DNA of 64,000 nt from Antarctobacter albus (GCF_900101505.1 NZ_FMZI01000002.1:372001-436000), one strand, 5' to 3'. Counted from the first letter of the stretch, positions 33,943 to 44,824 are shown. A program made the numbers and translations. The notes: generated by a model not told the origin, from the letters alone.

Positions 33943-34899
33943 CTAGGGTCGTGGCAGCCCGGCGTGAAAGACGAAGCCCAGCAGGTTCATCAGCAATTGC
34001 GCGGCCAGGATCGAGGTGCTGCCGGTCGGATCGTAGTCCGGGGCGACCTCGACAAGGTCAATGCCGACGACAGGGTGAGTGCGGACCGCCTGTTGCAGGA
34101 TTTCCATCACCTCGTAGTAGAGGAATCCGCCGTGGCTGGGGGTGCCCGTGCCCGGCGCGATCGAGGGGCAGAAGGCGTCGATGTCGATGGTGATGTAGAT
34201 CGGCACGCCTTCGGGCAGACGGGCGGCGGTGGCCTCGGGACCCAATTTGCGCACCTGCCGGACCGACAGGATGTCGGACCCACGCGTGCGGGCGTCCTCG
34301 TAGCCCTCGCGCGCAGTGGACGAGACGTTGCGGATACCCAACTGGGTCAGCCCGGTGACCCAGGGTTTTTCCGCCGCGCGCCGCATCGGATTGCCGTGCC
34401 CCCGCGTGACGCCATGCCGTTCGTCGACGAAATCCAGGTGCGCGTCGATCTGCAGGACATGGAAGGGCGCGCGTCCCTCGTAGGCCTCGATGCAGGGGAT
34501 ATTGATCGAATGGTCGCCGCCGATGGTGACGGGCAGGGCGCCCGCCGCCAGGGCGGCCTCGACGCCGCGGCGGATATTGGCGTGGCTGGTTACGGTGTCG
34601 GTGTGGACGATGTCGGCATCGCCCATGTCGACCAGCCGCACACCGTCCAGGTAGGTCACGTCGTCCTCGTGGTCATAGGCGCCCGCGTGGCCGAAGCTGA
34701 ACAGGGTCGAGGCCTCTCGCACGCCGCGCGGGCCGAACCGTGCCCCGGCGCGCCATTGTGTGCCCGCGTCGAAAGGGGCGCCAAGGATTGCCGCATCGGC
34801 CTGCAGGCTGGACCAGTCGGGCTGGTAGGGGGCCCTGGCAAAGGTGCAGATGCCGGTGAACGGAAGGTTCAGCCGACCGGATTCGTAACCGTGACTCAT
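33943..34899 (-). CDS. Ureohydrolase family (agmatinase/guanidinobutyrase-like)
   Basis: 318 residues from ATG 34899. The binuclear metal site is complete: H130 in GGDHS, D152-A-H154-L-D156, and D239-I-D241-A-F-C. It hydrolyses a guanidino or amidine compound to urea plus an amine. Sequences with FCPSIAPGTGTPSHGG occur in agmatinases, guanidinobutyrases and related guanidine-type enzymes, so the exact substrate stays open. It is preceded by GGAGAG and divergent from the cytochrome-like gene. Confidence 0.92.
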   Translation of the reverse strand: MSHGYESGRLNLPFTGICTFARAPYQPDWSSLQADAAILGAPFDAGTQWRAGARFGPRGVREASTLFSFGHAGAYDHEDDVTYLDGVRLVDMGDADIVHTDTVTSHANIRRGVEAALAAGALPVTIGGDHSINIPCIEAYEGRAPFHVLQIDAHLDFVDERHGVTRGHGNPMRRAAEKPWVTGLTQLGIRNVSSTAREGYEDARTRGSDILSVRQVRKLGPEATAARLPEGVPIYITIDIDAFCPSIAPGTGTPSHGGFLYYEVMEILQQAVRTHPVVGIDLVEVAPDYDPTGSTSILAAQLLMNLLGFVFHAGLPRP

Positions 34900-35071
34900 G
34901 AGGCTCTCCTTGATTGGCGCCAGCCTAGTCGGAGGGGCGCGCGCAACAAGGGGCATTGCGCGTCGAGGGTCGAATAATCGTTAAGGTTGAAAAGTTCCTC
35001 TTGAGTACACGTTGCAATGCCTTACCCTGCGTAATGTGGATACAATCTTTGATTGCACTGGAGGGACTGAA

Positions 35072-36580
35072 ATGAACTTGTTGAACAAGAGTCGGTCGTT
35101 GTTGGCCTTGGCGCTGGCAGGGCTGCCGCTGACGGCCCTGGCGCAGGACTATGGCGTCGACATGCCTGCGGAACCCGCGCCGGGTGTCCGCTTTCCGACG
35201 CCCGAGGCCGAGATCGACGCCTGGATCCGGGCGGAGCCGCAAAACAGTGACGCGATCCATGCCCACGCCTGGGGGATCTGGGCCGGACTGACGAAACCTG
35301 TCGAGGGGGAGGGCGCCTATGCCCGGCTGACCTATCAGACCTGGCTGACCAAGGCGGATGTGATCGACGTCTTCACCGGCGAGTCACCTGTAGATCAGTT
35401 CCGGCTGGGCGAATCGAACCAGATGTTCAAGCACGGGCTGGTGGACGGTTTCCTGGCCAACGCCGCGCAGGAAAAGAAGGACGGGACCGAGCCGGTGAAA
35501 AATGCCGCGGGGATCATTGTCAATACAGATGTGTTGGAAAACGTGGCCTACAGCCCGCCCTCGGCGCAATACCTGCTGGACACCGGCACGGGCAAGCCCG
35601 AGGTGCTGGACCGGCTGCTGGAACAGGGGGACAAGGTGCGCTTTCCCGATGCGGCGGTGAACGTCAAGCCGGTCTACAAGCTGATCACCGATGATCGCAT
35701 CACCGAGTGGACCGGCGAGGATGGCCAGACCCGCAGGCTGTACGCCTTCACCGCCTGGCCCGGAGAGCCGGACCTGGCCAACTGGACCCCTGACATGAAG
35801 CAGGGCGGCTATCCAGAGACGCTCTGGCAGCAATGCGTCTATGTCGATCTCGACCTCGAGGGGCCGACGACCTCGACCGGGGTCGACGTGAACTGCAAGA
35901 GCCCGTCCGAGGGGAACATCTATTCCGTCGATGATTTTATCGCCGTGGACCTGAAAAAAGAGGATGCAGCCTTCGTCAACAAGTCGACGGGGGACAGCAG
36001 CGACCTGACCGACGGAGAGACCTCTATCGCCCTGCTGGTGGCCATGCATGTCACCTCTCGCGAGACGACGCAATGGACATGGCAGACCTTCTGGTGGGAG
36101 GCGGATGCCGCCCGGCCCAACACGCCCTCCAGCGCAGCGGTGGCATCGGCCCGGCCCGGTACGTTGACCACACAGGCGGCGCATTACGCGATGGCGCCGG
36201 CCTATTCGATGCTGGTGCCGGCCCAGCCGCTAGTCGGCGGCAAAAACGTCGGCGCGCTGGTGACGGCCTTCAATCCCTACCTGGAGGCCGGTTTCGGCAC
36301 GCCGGTCATCGGGATCACCGAGACGGTGCAGATCCCGGACGGCGCGGGTGGCTGGACCACGACGACGACCGACATGGGGATCCAGACCAACTGCATGACC
36401 TGCCACGGCCTTGCGGCCTGGGGCGGACGTGGCACGGGCTATGCCGCGAATTTCTATGTCCCCCGCGACTACTGGGTGTTCGACACGGCGCTGGACGTGG
36501 ATTTCGCCTGGTCGGTGCAGGCCATCGGCGAGGCGGTCGAGAAGGCGGAAAAGAAAAAGGCCGACGCGGCGTCGGAGTGA
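35072..36580 (+). CDS. Secreted protein with a single CxxCH haem c motif, function unknown
   Basis: I chose ATG 35072, behind GGAGGG. The 502-residue precursor has a Sec signal peptide (cleavage after ALA, residue 24). Most of it matches no domain I can name. A single haem-c site C441-M-T-C-H445 lies near the C-terminus, in a context like c-type cytochromes (TNCMTCHGLAAWGG). A striking Trp/His-rich segment (HVTSRETTQWTWQTFWW) comes before it. The C-terminus is Lys/Glu/Ala-rich. It is probably a periplasmic electron-transfer or haem-dependent oxidoreductase. The gene stands alone and ends in a good terminator. Confidence 0.8.
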   Translation: MNLLNKSRSLLALALAGLPLTALAQDYGVDMPAEPAPGVRFPTPEAEIDAWIRAEPQNSDAIHAHAWGIWAGLTKPVEGEGAYARLTYQTWLTKADVIDVFTGESPVDQFRLGESNQMFKHGLVDGFLANAAQEKKDGTEPVKNAAGIIVNTDVLENVAYSPPSAQYLLDTGTGKPEVLDRLLEQGDKVRFPDAAVNVKPVYKLITDDRITEWTGEDGQTRRLYAFTAWPGEPDLANWTPDMKQGGYPETLWQQCVYVDLDLEGPTTSTGVDVNCKSPSEGNIYSVDDFIAVDLKKEDAAFVNKSTGDSSDLTDGETSIALLVAMHVTSRETTQWTWQTFWWEADAARPNTPSSAAVASARPGTLTTQAAHYAMAPAYSMLVPAQPLVGGKNVGALVTAFNPYLEAGFGTPVIGITETVQIPDGAGGWTTTTTDMGIQTNCMTCHGLAAWGGRGTGYAANFYVPRDYWVFDTALDVDFAWSVQAIGEAVEKAEKKKADAASE

Positions 36581-36610
36581 TCGGGGCCTGATGACTGTCA
36601 TGGATCGTTG

Positions 36611-36637
36611 CAGGCGCCCCTTTGGGCGCCTGTTTCG
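36611..36637 (+). terminator. Terminator of the haem-c protein gene
   Basis: CAGGCGCCC (36611-36619), a 4-nt loop and GGGCGCCTG (36624-36632) are followed by TTTCG, 30 bp after the stop. Confidence 0.75.
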
Positions 36638-36693
36638 CGTTCCGGGGACAGAATCGGCGATTGCCCCGCCGGCCCGCCTGTCGCATTCTGCGA

Positions 36694-36849
36694 CCGTCAG
36701 GTGCCCCGTGAGGGGAGAATCGGGAAGCCGGTGCAAGACCGGCGCGGGCCCGCCGCTGTAAGGGGGATGGAGCGGACAGATGCCACTGGGCGCAGCCCCG
36801 GGAAGGCGTCCGCCCCGGCAGACCCCAAGCCAGAAGACCGGCCTGACGG
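36694..36849 (+). ncRNA. Cobalamin riboswitch upstream of bluB
   Basis: The outer stem pairs CCGTCAGGT (36694-36702) with GCCTGACGG (36841-36849). Inside are the conserved features of the B12 riboswitch: GGTGCCCCGTGAGGGGAGAATCGGGAA, the CCGGTGCAAGACCGG hairpin, GCCGCTGTAAGGGG, and the B12 box GCCAGAAGACCGGCC just before the closing stem. It should bind adenosylcobalamin and repress bluB when the vitamin is plentiful. It fills most of the gap between the previous terminator and bluB. Confidence 0.93.
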
Positions 36850-36904
36850 CATCGACCGGCGCCTTGGACAGCGTGCGGTCATTGTCATTTTGCGGAGCCG
36901 AAGA

Positions 36905-37600
36905 ATGCCCGATTCCCCAGTTGCGCCCGAAAAAGCGCGTAAGTTTGCCGCCTGCGAGCGTCAGGCGCTCTATGATGTCATCAACGCGCGCCGGGACGTG
37001 CGCAACGAATTCCTGCCCGATCCGATCTGCCCTGCGATGCTGCGCCGCGTGCTGGAGGCCGCCCACGCGGCACCTTCGGTTGGCTTCATGCAGCCCTGGA
37101 ACTTTCTCCTGATCCGCGATCCGGCCCGTCGGCGCGCGGTTCACGCCGCCTTCAAACAGGCCAATGCCGAGGCCGAGGCCATGTTCGATAGCGCGAAACG
37201 CAGCCAATATGCCGCGCTGAAACTCGAAGGCATCCTGAAGGCGCCACTGAACATCGCCGTGACCTGTGACCGGACACGCGGGGGCAAGGTGGTGCTGGGG
37301 CGCACGCACAACCGCGACATGGATCTGTATTCCACGGTTTGCGCGGTGCAGAACCTCTGGCTGGCGGCGCGGGCCGAGGGACTGGGCGTCGGCTGGGTCA
37401 GCATCTTTCGACAAGAGGACCTGCGGGCGCTGCTGGATTTGCCTGACCATGTCGAGGTCGTCGCCTATCTTTGCGTCGGTCATATCGAAGAATCCTTTGC
37501 CCAGCCGGAACTGCAGGCGCGGGGCTGGCGCCGTCGTCTGGATCTGGATGACTTGATCATGGAAGACCGGTGGCCGGGCACGCATGGGGCAGGGGGGTGA
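36905..37600 (+). CDS. bluB: 5,6-dimethylbenzimidazole synthase BluB
   Basis: 231 residues from ATG 36905, placed 55 bp after a cobalamin riboswitch. The nitroreductase-like fold shows INARRDVRNEFLPDPI (FMN binding), AAHAAPSVGFMQPWNF, RTHNRDMDLYSTVCAVQNLWLAARAEGLGVGWVSI and AYLCVGH, all typical of BluB. It cleaves reduced FMN with O2 to make dimethylbenzimidazole, the lower ligand of cobalamin, so the organism is expected to build its own B12 under aerobic conditions. Riboswitch control and sequence agree fully. Confidence 0.95.
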   Translation: MPDSPVAPEKARKFAACERQALYDVINARRDVRNEFLPDPICPAMLRRVLEAAHAAPSVGFMQPWNFLLIRDPARRRAVHAAFKQANAEAEAMFDSAKRSQYAALKLEGILKAPLNIAVTCDRTRGGKVVLGRTHNRDMDLYSTVCAVQNLWLAARAEGLGVGWVSIFRQEDLRALLDLPDHVEVVAYLCVGHIEESFAQPELQARGWRRRLDLDDLIMEDRWPGTHGAGG

Positions 37601-37647
37601 GACGCGGTGCCGCGCGCTCTTTCCTTTCCCCGCTGCCCGTGCGATAG

Positions 37648-39132
<1,485 letters not shown>

Positions 39133-39157
39133 GCGCCGCGCCGGGCTTTGCCCGGCA

Positions 39158-39176
39158 AACTCTCCAATGGAGAGTT
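39158..39176. repeat. Short perfect palindrome after guaB
   Basis: AACTCTCCA-A-TGGAGAGTT, 9-bp arms with one central base. It lies between a GCCGGGC-TTT-GCCCGGC hairpin at about 39139-39156 and a third structure containing GCCCGGCGC and GCGCGCCGGG at about 39198-39222. The three together form a dense structured tail in the 155-bp gap before the methyltransferase gene. Confidence 0.5.
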
Positions 39177-39287
39177 CGAGGCGCGAATGGGTAGAGGCCC
39201 GGCGCGGAAGGCGCGCCGGGAACGGGTCTCGTCAAACCCGTGTCGCTGGGCTAGGCAGGGTCGATTGTCCCCGTTGGAGAACAGCCC

Positions 39288-40448
39288 ATGACCCCCGCCG
39301 CCCGAGTTCAGGCCGCCATAGAATTGCTGGACCGGATCGCCGCCGGGCAAGCGGCGGAACAGGCCCTGACCAGCTGGGGACGTGCCGCGCGCTATGCCGG
39401 GTCAAAGGACCGGGCGGCGGTACGTGACCTTGTCTTCGACGCGCTGCGCTGCTGGCGGTCGACCGCGGCCCTGGGCGGCGGCGAAACCGGGCGGGCGCGC
39501 TTGTTGGGGCTGCTCCGTCTCAGGGAAGAAGATCCCGACACCATCTTTACGGGGCTGGGCCACGCACCGGCCCCGCTTGGTGCAGATGAACAGGCTGCCG
39601 GTCAGGCGCCGGAGGGGGCGGCGGCGCTGGACTTGCCGGACTGGCTGGCCGCCCGTTTTCGGGACAGTCTCGGGTCCGCGGCCGAGGCGACAGCGCTGGC
39701 CCTCCGCTCCCGGGCCGAGGTCTTTCTCCGTGTCAATCTGTTACGGGCGACGCCTGACACGGCACTCGCACGTCTGGCCGAGGATGGGGTCCTGGCGGAA
39801 CCGCATGACCTCTCGGCCACTGCATTGCGGGTGACGGGGGGCGCCCGCGGGATCATGCGAAGCAGCACCTATCTCGACGGCCTTGTCGAACTGCAGGATG
39901 CCGCCAGCCAGGCGGTGGTCGACCTGCTGCCGCTGGAACCCGGTATGCGGGTGCTGGATTATTGCGCCGGGGGCGGCGGCAAGGCGCTGGCGATGGCGGC
40001 GCCGATGCGGGGCGGGCCGGTCGTGGCCCACGATGCTGCGCCGAAACGCATGGTCGATCTGCCGGCGCGGGCGGCCCGGGCCGGCGCGGATGTTCGCATC
40101 ACCGCCACGCCCGAGGGGGATTTCGACCTTGTCCTTTGTGACGTGCCCTGTTCGGGCAGCGGGGCCTGGCGGCGGGCGCCCGAGGGCAAGTGGCGCCTGA
40201 CGGAGGCGCGGCTTGCGGACCTCTGCACGATCCAGTCCGAAATCCTTGATCAAGCGGCCGGTTTCGTCGTCGAGGGTGGTGTGCTGGCCTATGCGACCTG
40301 TTCGGTGCTGGCCGAGGAAAACGCCGCGCAAGTCAGCGCCTTCCTGGACCGCAGATCTGGCTGGGCGGTCGAGGTGCAGCGGCAATTCCTTCCTGAATCG
40401 GGTGGAGACGGGTTCTTTGCCGCGGTTCTTCGGCGGACCGATACCTGA
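39288..40448 (+). CDS. RsmB/Sun-like rRNA cytosine-C5 methyltransferase
   Basis: 386 residues. The N-terminal NusB-like helical domain (about 1-130) is shortened compared with E. coli RsmB; the C-terminal SAM-dependent domain has MRVLDYCAGGGGKALAMAA (SAM site), VLCDVPCSGSGAWRRAPEGKWRLT with a conserved Cys, and AYATCSVLAEENAAQV with the catalytic Cys. Family members make m5C in 16S rRNA (position 967 in E. coli). The exact site cannot be proven from sequence. No fmt gene lies nearby. Confidence 0.9.
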   Translation: MTPAARVQAAIELLDRIAAGQAAEQALTSWGRAARYAGSKDRAAVRDLVFDALRCWRSTAALGGGETGRARLLGLLRLREEDPDTIFTGLGHAPAPLGADEQAAGQAPEGAAALDLPDWLAARFRDSLGSAAEATALALRSRAEVFLRVNLLRATPDTALARLAEDGVLAEPHDLSATALRVTGGARGIMRSSTYLDGLVELQDAASQAVVDLLPLEPGMRVLDYCAGGGGKALAMAAPMRGGPVVAHDAAPKRMVDLPARAARAGADVRITATPEGDFDLVLCDVPCSGSGAWRRAPEGKWRLTEARLADLCTIQSEILDQAAGFVVEGGVLAYATCSVLAEENAAQVSAFLDRRSGWAVEVQRQFLPESGGDGFFAAVLRRTDT

Positions 40449-40530
40449 AAGACACAACTTTGACGCGAGCCTGGACGACAGTTAACGTCCCCTTAACGGT
40501 CTAGGCTGGCATTATGACAGAAAGCGAATC

Positions 40531-42843
40531 GTGATCCCGGGGGGCAAGGTGGAAGCTGCGATCGACATCGCGCAGAAACGACAGAACGGCATGACGCCCA
40601 TCATCGGTGCAGCTGCACTGGTTGTATTGGCGACGCTTTCGCTGTTGATTTCCCAGGTGGCCACGGTGCGTTCGGTCCAGGTTGTGGCGCTGGCGGCCAC
40701 AGGGGCGTTCGGGTGTCTCGCGGTGGTTTGGCTGCTGGTCGACCGGGTTTCCGGCGGGAGGCGAAAACGGCGGCTGGCCCTGCTTGCGGATTTCATCGAG
40801 ACCGAACCGGCCTTCTGTTTCCTCACCGATGCCGAAGGCGCGGTCCTGACAAGCAACCGCACCGCGCGCGAACGCTTTGCCAGCGACGGGATCATCCAGC
40901 TGTCCACCATGCTGCGCGACGTCTTTGCCAGTTCCGAAGGGATCATCTACCGGTTGCAGCAGAAGGCGCTGACCGAGGGCGCGGCGGTCGAGGATGTCAC
41001 CAGCCATTCCGAAGGGTACAGGATCTACGTCCGCGCCTTCCGGCCCGACATGATGTTGTGGCGGCTGGAGAATGAATCGCAACGTGCGGGCGGGCGGACA
41101 CGGGCCGATCTCGCGGTAATCTCGCTGGGGCGCAACGGCGCGGTGCTCTACATGAACCCGGTTGCGCGTGACCTGGTCGGCCAGCGGGTCAAGCGCCTGG
41201 ATGACATCTTTGCAGACCTGCCATTGCGCCCCGACGGGGTACATTGTCTCAAGGGTGCCCATGCCGGGCAAAGCGTGCTGGTCCATAGTGCCGACATTGG
41301 CGGCGGGCGGCAGGAACTGGTTCTGTCCCCCATCGCCGAGGATTCGGGGCGCCAGGACCTGATGGGCAGTTTCGATGGCCTGCCGGTGCCGCTGCTCAAG
41401 GTCGCGCCGGACGGGCGTGTCCTGCGGGCCAACCCCGAGGCCCGTCGCCTGCTGAACCTCGGCCAGGGCGATCCCGGTCACCTCGCCGAGCACATGGAGG
41501 GGTTGGGCCGCGCGATCAAGGACTGGCTGCAGGAGGCTGCCGATGGCCGTGGCCTGCACCGGTCCGAGTTCCTGCGCCTGACGCGCGCCGACCGCGAGGT
41601 CTTTGTACAGGTCACGCTGAACCGCGTGATCGAGGATGGCGAGACGGCGCTGATCGCCGTTCTCAACGACGCGACCGAGCTCAAGACGCTCGAGGCGCAA
41701 TTCGTTCAGAGCCAGAAGATGCAGGCCATCGGCCAGCTTGCGGGCGGTGTCGCGCATGACTTCAACAACCTTCTGACGGCGATCTCGGGGCATTGCGACC
41801 TGTTGTTGCTGCGCCATGACCAGGGGGATCCGGATTACGGCGACCTGGTCCAGATCAACCAGAACGCCAACCGGGCGGCGGCGCTTGTCGGGCAGCTTCT
41901 GGCCTTTTCGCGCAAGCAGACCATGCAGCCCGAGGTCATGGACCTGCGCGACACGCTCTCCGATCTTGCGCATCTGCTGAACCGGCTGGTGGGCGAAAAG
42001 GTGCGGTTGACGCTGAAACACGATCCCGTCCTGCCGACGGTGCGCGGCGACCGCCGACAGCTGGAACAGGTGATGATGAACCTGGTGGTCAACGCCCGCG
42101 ACGCCATGCCCGAGGGGGGCGAGATCGTGGTCGAGACGGAGCGCCGCGAACTGACGGAATCGATGACCCGCGACCGCGCGGTGGTGGCGCCCGGGCTTTA
42201 TGTTTCCGTCCGGGTGACGGATGAGGGCATGGGCATCCCGCAGGACAAGTTGCAGAAGGTCTTTGAGCCCTTCTTCACCACCAAGCGCACGGGCGAGGGG
42301 ACGGGGCTTGGTCTGTCCACTGTCTATGGCATCGTCAAGCAGACCGGCGGTTTCATCTTTGTCGACAGCGTGGTCGGGCAGGGCACCTGCTTCACTCTGC
42401 TGTTCCCGGCTTTTGAGGCGCCCCGCCAAGAGGCCGTGGCCATCGAGCAGAAGACCGAGCGGAAGCTGCCCGAGCAAGGGTCCGGCGTTGTTCTTCTGGT
42501 CGAGGACGAGGCCCCGGTCCGTGCCTTCGCGGCCCGCGCGCTACGCCTGCGCGGCTACACGGTGATCGAGGCGGAAACCGCCGAGGATGCGCTCAAGACG
42601 CTGGATGACGACGAACTGGCCGTGGACATCTTCGTCACCGACGTCGTGATGCCGGGGATGGACGGGCCGACCTGGGTGCGCAAGGCGCGGGAACGGCGTC
42701 CGGATACGCGGGTGGTCTTTGTTTCGGGTTACGCCGAGGACGCCTTTGGCGAAGGCAGCGAGGAGATCCCCAACTCCGTTTTCCTGCCCAAGCCCTTCTC
42801 GCTGTCGGACCTGACCGAGACGGTGCACCAGCAGCTCAACTGA
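40531..42843 (+). CDS. cckA: Cell-cycle hybrid histidine kinase CckA
   Basis: 770 residues from GTG 40531; GTG 40549 and ATG 40591 are alternative starts. Two membrane helices lie at about 22-70, then PAS-like domains (about 85-380), HisKA with H409 (GGVAHDFNNLLTAISGHCDLLL), HATPase (VVNARDAMPEGGE; DEGMGIPQDKLQKVFEPFFTTKRTGEGTGLGLSTVYGIV) and a C-terminal receiver with D704 (FVTDVVMPGMDGP). This domain order and the closely spaced HDFNNLLTAI motif are diagnostic of CckA, which through ChpT controls CtrA; in Rhodobacteraceae this pathway governs motility and gene transfer agents. A single gene. Confidence 0.92.
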   Translation: MIPGGKVEAAIDIAQKRQNGMTPIIGAAALVVLATLSLLISQVATVRSVQVVALAATGAFGCLAVVWLLVDRVSGGRRKRRLALLADFIETEPAFCFLTDAEGAVLTSNRTARERFASDGIIQLSTMLRDVFASSEGIIYRLQQKALTEGAAVEDVTSHSEGYRIYVRAFRPDMMLWRLENESQRAGGRTRADLAVISLGRNGAVLYMNPVARDLVGQRVKRLDDIFADLPLRPDGVHCLKGAHAGQSVLVHSADIGGGRQELVLSPIAEDSGRQDLMGSFDGLPVPLLKVAPDGRVLRANPEARRLLNLGQGDPGHLAEHMEGLGRAIKDWLQEAADGRGLHRSEFLRLTRADREVFVQVTLNRVIEDGETALIAVLNDATELKTLEAQFVQSQKMQAIGQLAGGVAHDFNNLLTAISGHCDLLLLRHDQGDPDYGDLVQINQNANRAAALVGQLLAFSRKQTMQPEVMDLRDTLSDLAHLLNRLVGEKVRLTLKHDPVLPTVRGDRRQLEQVMMNLVVNARDAMPEGGEIVVETERRELTESMTRDRAVVAPGLYVSVRVTDEGMGIPQDKLQKVFEPFFTTKRTGEGTGLGLSTVYGIVKQTGGFIFVDSVVGQGTCFTLLFPAFEAPRQEAVAIEQKTERKLPEQGSGVVLLVEDEAPVRAFAARALRLRGYTVIEAETAEDALKTLDDDELAVDIFVTDVVMPGMDGPTWVRKARERRPDTRVVFVSGYAEDAFGEGSEEIPNSVFLPKPFSLSDLTETVHQQLN

Positions 42844-42853
42844 CGAAGCTGAC

Positions 42854-43444
42854 CTAGGTCGCGCTTTCCCACGTTTCGAAATCCGCGGCACACTTGCGCC
42901 GCAACTTGGCGTCAATCTCCGGAGACAGAGACAGGTCGCGCCGGGGCGAGACGTTTTCGCGCGGAAGGTCGATATTCGTGCCCAGCCGCTCTTCTAGGAA
43001 GGCCAACAACCCGGCCTGGTTCTCGTAGCGGAAGAGGTGGTTGACCGAGACACCGTTGGGCCGCGGCTCGACGAACTTGGCCTGGCTGCCGACATTGGCG
43101 AAGGGGGGGCGATCACCCCGCGCATAAGCATCGCAGAACTGGTCAAAGCTGAGCCCCCGCGTCGAGGTCGGCTTGCCGTTCAGGAAATCACGCTGCCGGT
43201 ACCTGTACCAGGATCCCAGCCAGTCCACCGGTTCACGGATCACCGCCAGAAGCTCCATCTCGCCGCCGACCTTCTCGAACATCGGGCGGAAGAAACGGTT
43301 GTATCGATAGACCGGCGCATGTTTCAACTCGGGCGGGTCCGAGACCGCCATCGACGCCAGGGGCGCCAGCGCCCGCGCATAGGCAGAGGTGCCGGTCTTT
43401 GGGACCGCCAGCATGACAAGGCGCGCTTTCCAGAACACGAGCAT
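42854..43444 (-). CDS. Sulfotransferase-family protein
   Basis: 196 residues. The 5'-phosphosulfate (PAPS) loop is PKTGTSAYARAL near the N-terminus, and the 3'-phosphate motif is VIREPVDWLGSWYRYRQRDFL. It is shorter than full sulfotransferases but common in marine Rhodobacteraceae. It probably sulfates a sugar or lipid; the acceptor is unknown. It is convergent with cckA (10 bp between stops) and divergent from recA. Confidence 0.85.
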   Translation of the reverse strand: MLVFWKARLVMLAVPKTGTSAYARALAPLASMAVSDPPELKHAPVYRYNRFFRPMFEKVGGEMELLAVIREPVDWLGSWYRYRQRDFLNGKPTSTRGLSFDQFCDAYARGDRPPFANVGSQAKFVEPRPNGVSVNHLFRYENQAGLLAFLEERLGTNIDLPRENVSPRRDLSLSPEIDAKLRRKCAADFETWESAT

Positions 43445-43514
43445 TCAATTTGTTCCCGTTTCGGTAACCTTGCCTTAACCCTCACGCGCCAAGCTGGAAA
43501 GAGAAAGAATTCAC

Positions 43515-43543
43515 TTGAATTGTTCACGGTTTGATCCCATAGG
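43515..43543 (+). promoter_or_regulatory. Candidate recA promoter
   Basis: TTGAAT (43515-43520), a 17-bp spacer and CATAGG (43538-43543). The start point would fall inside the SOS box at 43549, as expected for LexA repression. Confidence 0.45.
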
Positions 43544-43548
43544 TTTGG

Positions 43549-43563
43549 GAACAAGAGGTGAAC
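43549..43563. promoter_or_regulatory. SOS box (LexA site) upstream of recA
   Basis: GAAC-N7-GAAC, which is GTTC-N7-GTTC on the other strand, the exact alphaproteobacterial LexA consensus. It lies 52 bp upstream of the recA start. Confidence 0.85.
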
Positions 43564-43614
43564 GAAAGCAGCGATTGCCGCGCTCGCCGGCATATGGAAT
43601 AAGGATCGAAACGC

Positions 43615-44682
43615 ATGGCAACGGCAGATCTTCTGAGCATGGACAACAAGCGTAAGGCCGAGAAACAGAAGGCCCTGGACAGCGCACTCGCCCAGATCGA
43701 ACGACAGTTCGGCAAGGGCTCGATCATGAAACTGGGTGGCGACAATCCGATCAAGGATATCGAGGCCACCTCGACCGGCTCGCTGGGGCTGGATATCGCC
43801 TTGGGAATCGGCGGGCTGCCCAAGGGCCGGATCATCGAGATCTACGGCCCCGAAAGTTCGGGCAAGACGACGCTGACGCTGCACTGCGTGGCCGAGGAAC
43901 AGAAAAAAGGCGGCGTCTGCGCCTTTGTCGACGCCGAACACGCTCTGGACCCGCAATATGCCAAGAAGCTGGGCGTCGACCTGGACGAGCTGCTGATCTC
44001 GCAGCCCGACACCGGCGAACAGGCGCTGGAAATCACCGATACGCTGGTGCGCTCGGGCGCGGTCAGCATGGTGGTGGTCGACTCGGTCGCCGCCCTGACC
44101 CCGAAATCGGAACTTGAAGGCGACATGGGCGACTCGAATGTCGGCGTGCAGGCCCGCCTGATGAGCCAGGCGATGCGCAAGCTGACCGGCTCGATCAGCC
44201 GGTCCAACTGCATGGTGATCTTCATCAACCAGATCCGGATGAAGATCGGCGTCATGTTCGGGTCGCCCGAAACGACCACGGGCGGCAACGCGCTGAAATT
44301 CTACTCGTCCGTACGGCTCGACATCCGCCGTATCGGCTCGATCAAGGATCGTGACGAGGTCGTGGGCAACCAGACCCGCGTCAAGGTGGTCAAGAACAAG
44401 GTCGCACCGCCGTTCAAGCAGGTCGAATTCGACATCATGTATGGCGAAGGCATCTCGAAGATGGGCGAACTGCTGGATCTTGGCGTCAAGGCCGGCGTTG
44501 TCGACAAGTCGGGGTCGTGGTTCAGCTACGGCGACGAAAGGATCGGGCAGGGGCGCGAGAACGCCAAGACCTACCTACGGGAAAACCCGCGCGTCGCGCT
44601 GGAGATCGAGGACAAGATCCGCGCCGCGCACGGTCTGGATTTCGATATGCCCGAGAGCGATCCGGAACTGACCGAGGACTGA
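43615..44682 (+). CDS. recA: Recombinase RecA
   Basis: 355 residues from ATG 43615. Walker A is [10 protein letters not shown], Walker [10 protein letters not shown], loop L2 contains [21 protein letters not shown], and the C-terminal acidic tail (ESDPELTED) is present. It drives homologous recombination and stimulates LexA self-cleavage. Regulation by LexA is indicated by the SOS box upstream. A terminator separates it from alaS. Confidence 0.98.
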   Translation: MATADLLSMDNKRKAEKQKALDSALAQIERQFGKGSIMKLGGDNPIKDIEATSTGSLGLDIALGIGGLPKGRIIEIYGPESSGKTTLTLHCVAEEQKKGGVCAFVDAEHALDPQYAKKLGVDLDELLISQPDTGEQALEITDTLVRSGAVSMVVVDSVAALTPKSELEGDMGDSNVGVQARLMSQAMRKLTGSISRSNCMVIFINQIRMKIGVMFGSPETTTGGNALKFYSSVRLDIRRIGSIKDRDEVVGNQTRVKVVKNKVAPPFKQVEFDIMYGEGISKMGELLDLGVKAGVVDKSGSWFSYGDERIGQGRENAKTYLRENPRVALEIEDKIRAAHGLDFDMPESDPELTED

Positions 44683-44705
44683 TCCGGCGACAGGACGGAT
44701 AGGCC

Positions 44706-44732
44706 AGGGGCGCTCTTCGGGGCGCCCCTTTT
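44706..44732 (+). terminator. Terminator of recA
   Basis: AGGGGCGC (44706-44713) and GCGCCCCT (44722-44729) with an 8-nt loop, followed by a short T-run. Confidence 0.75.
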
Positions 44733-44824
44733 GGTGTCGGGTGCAACGGCGACAGGCGACTGTGGACACTTGCGGATGGCGCCGCTACATCTGCGCCGAT
44801 CACTCGCCCGCAAAGAGGCCCGCA

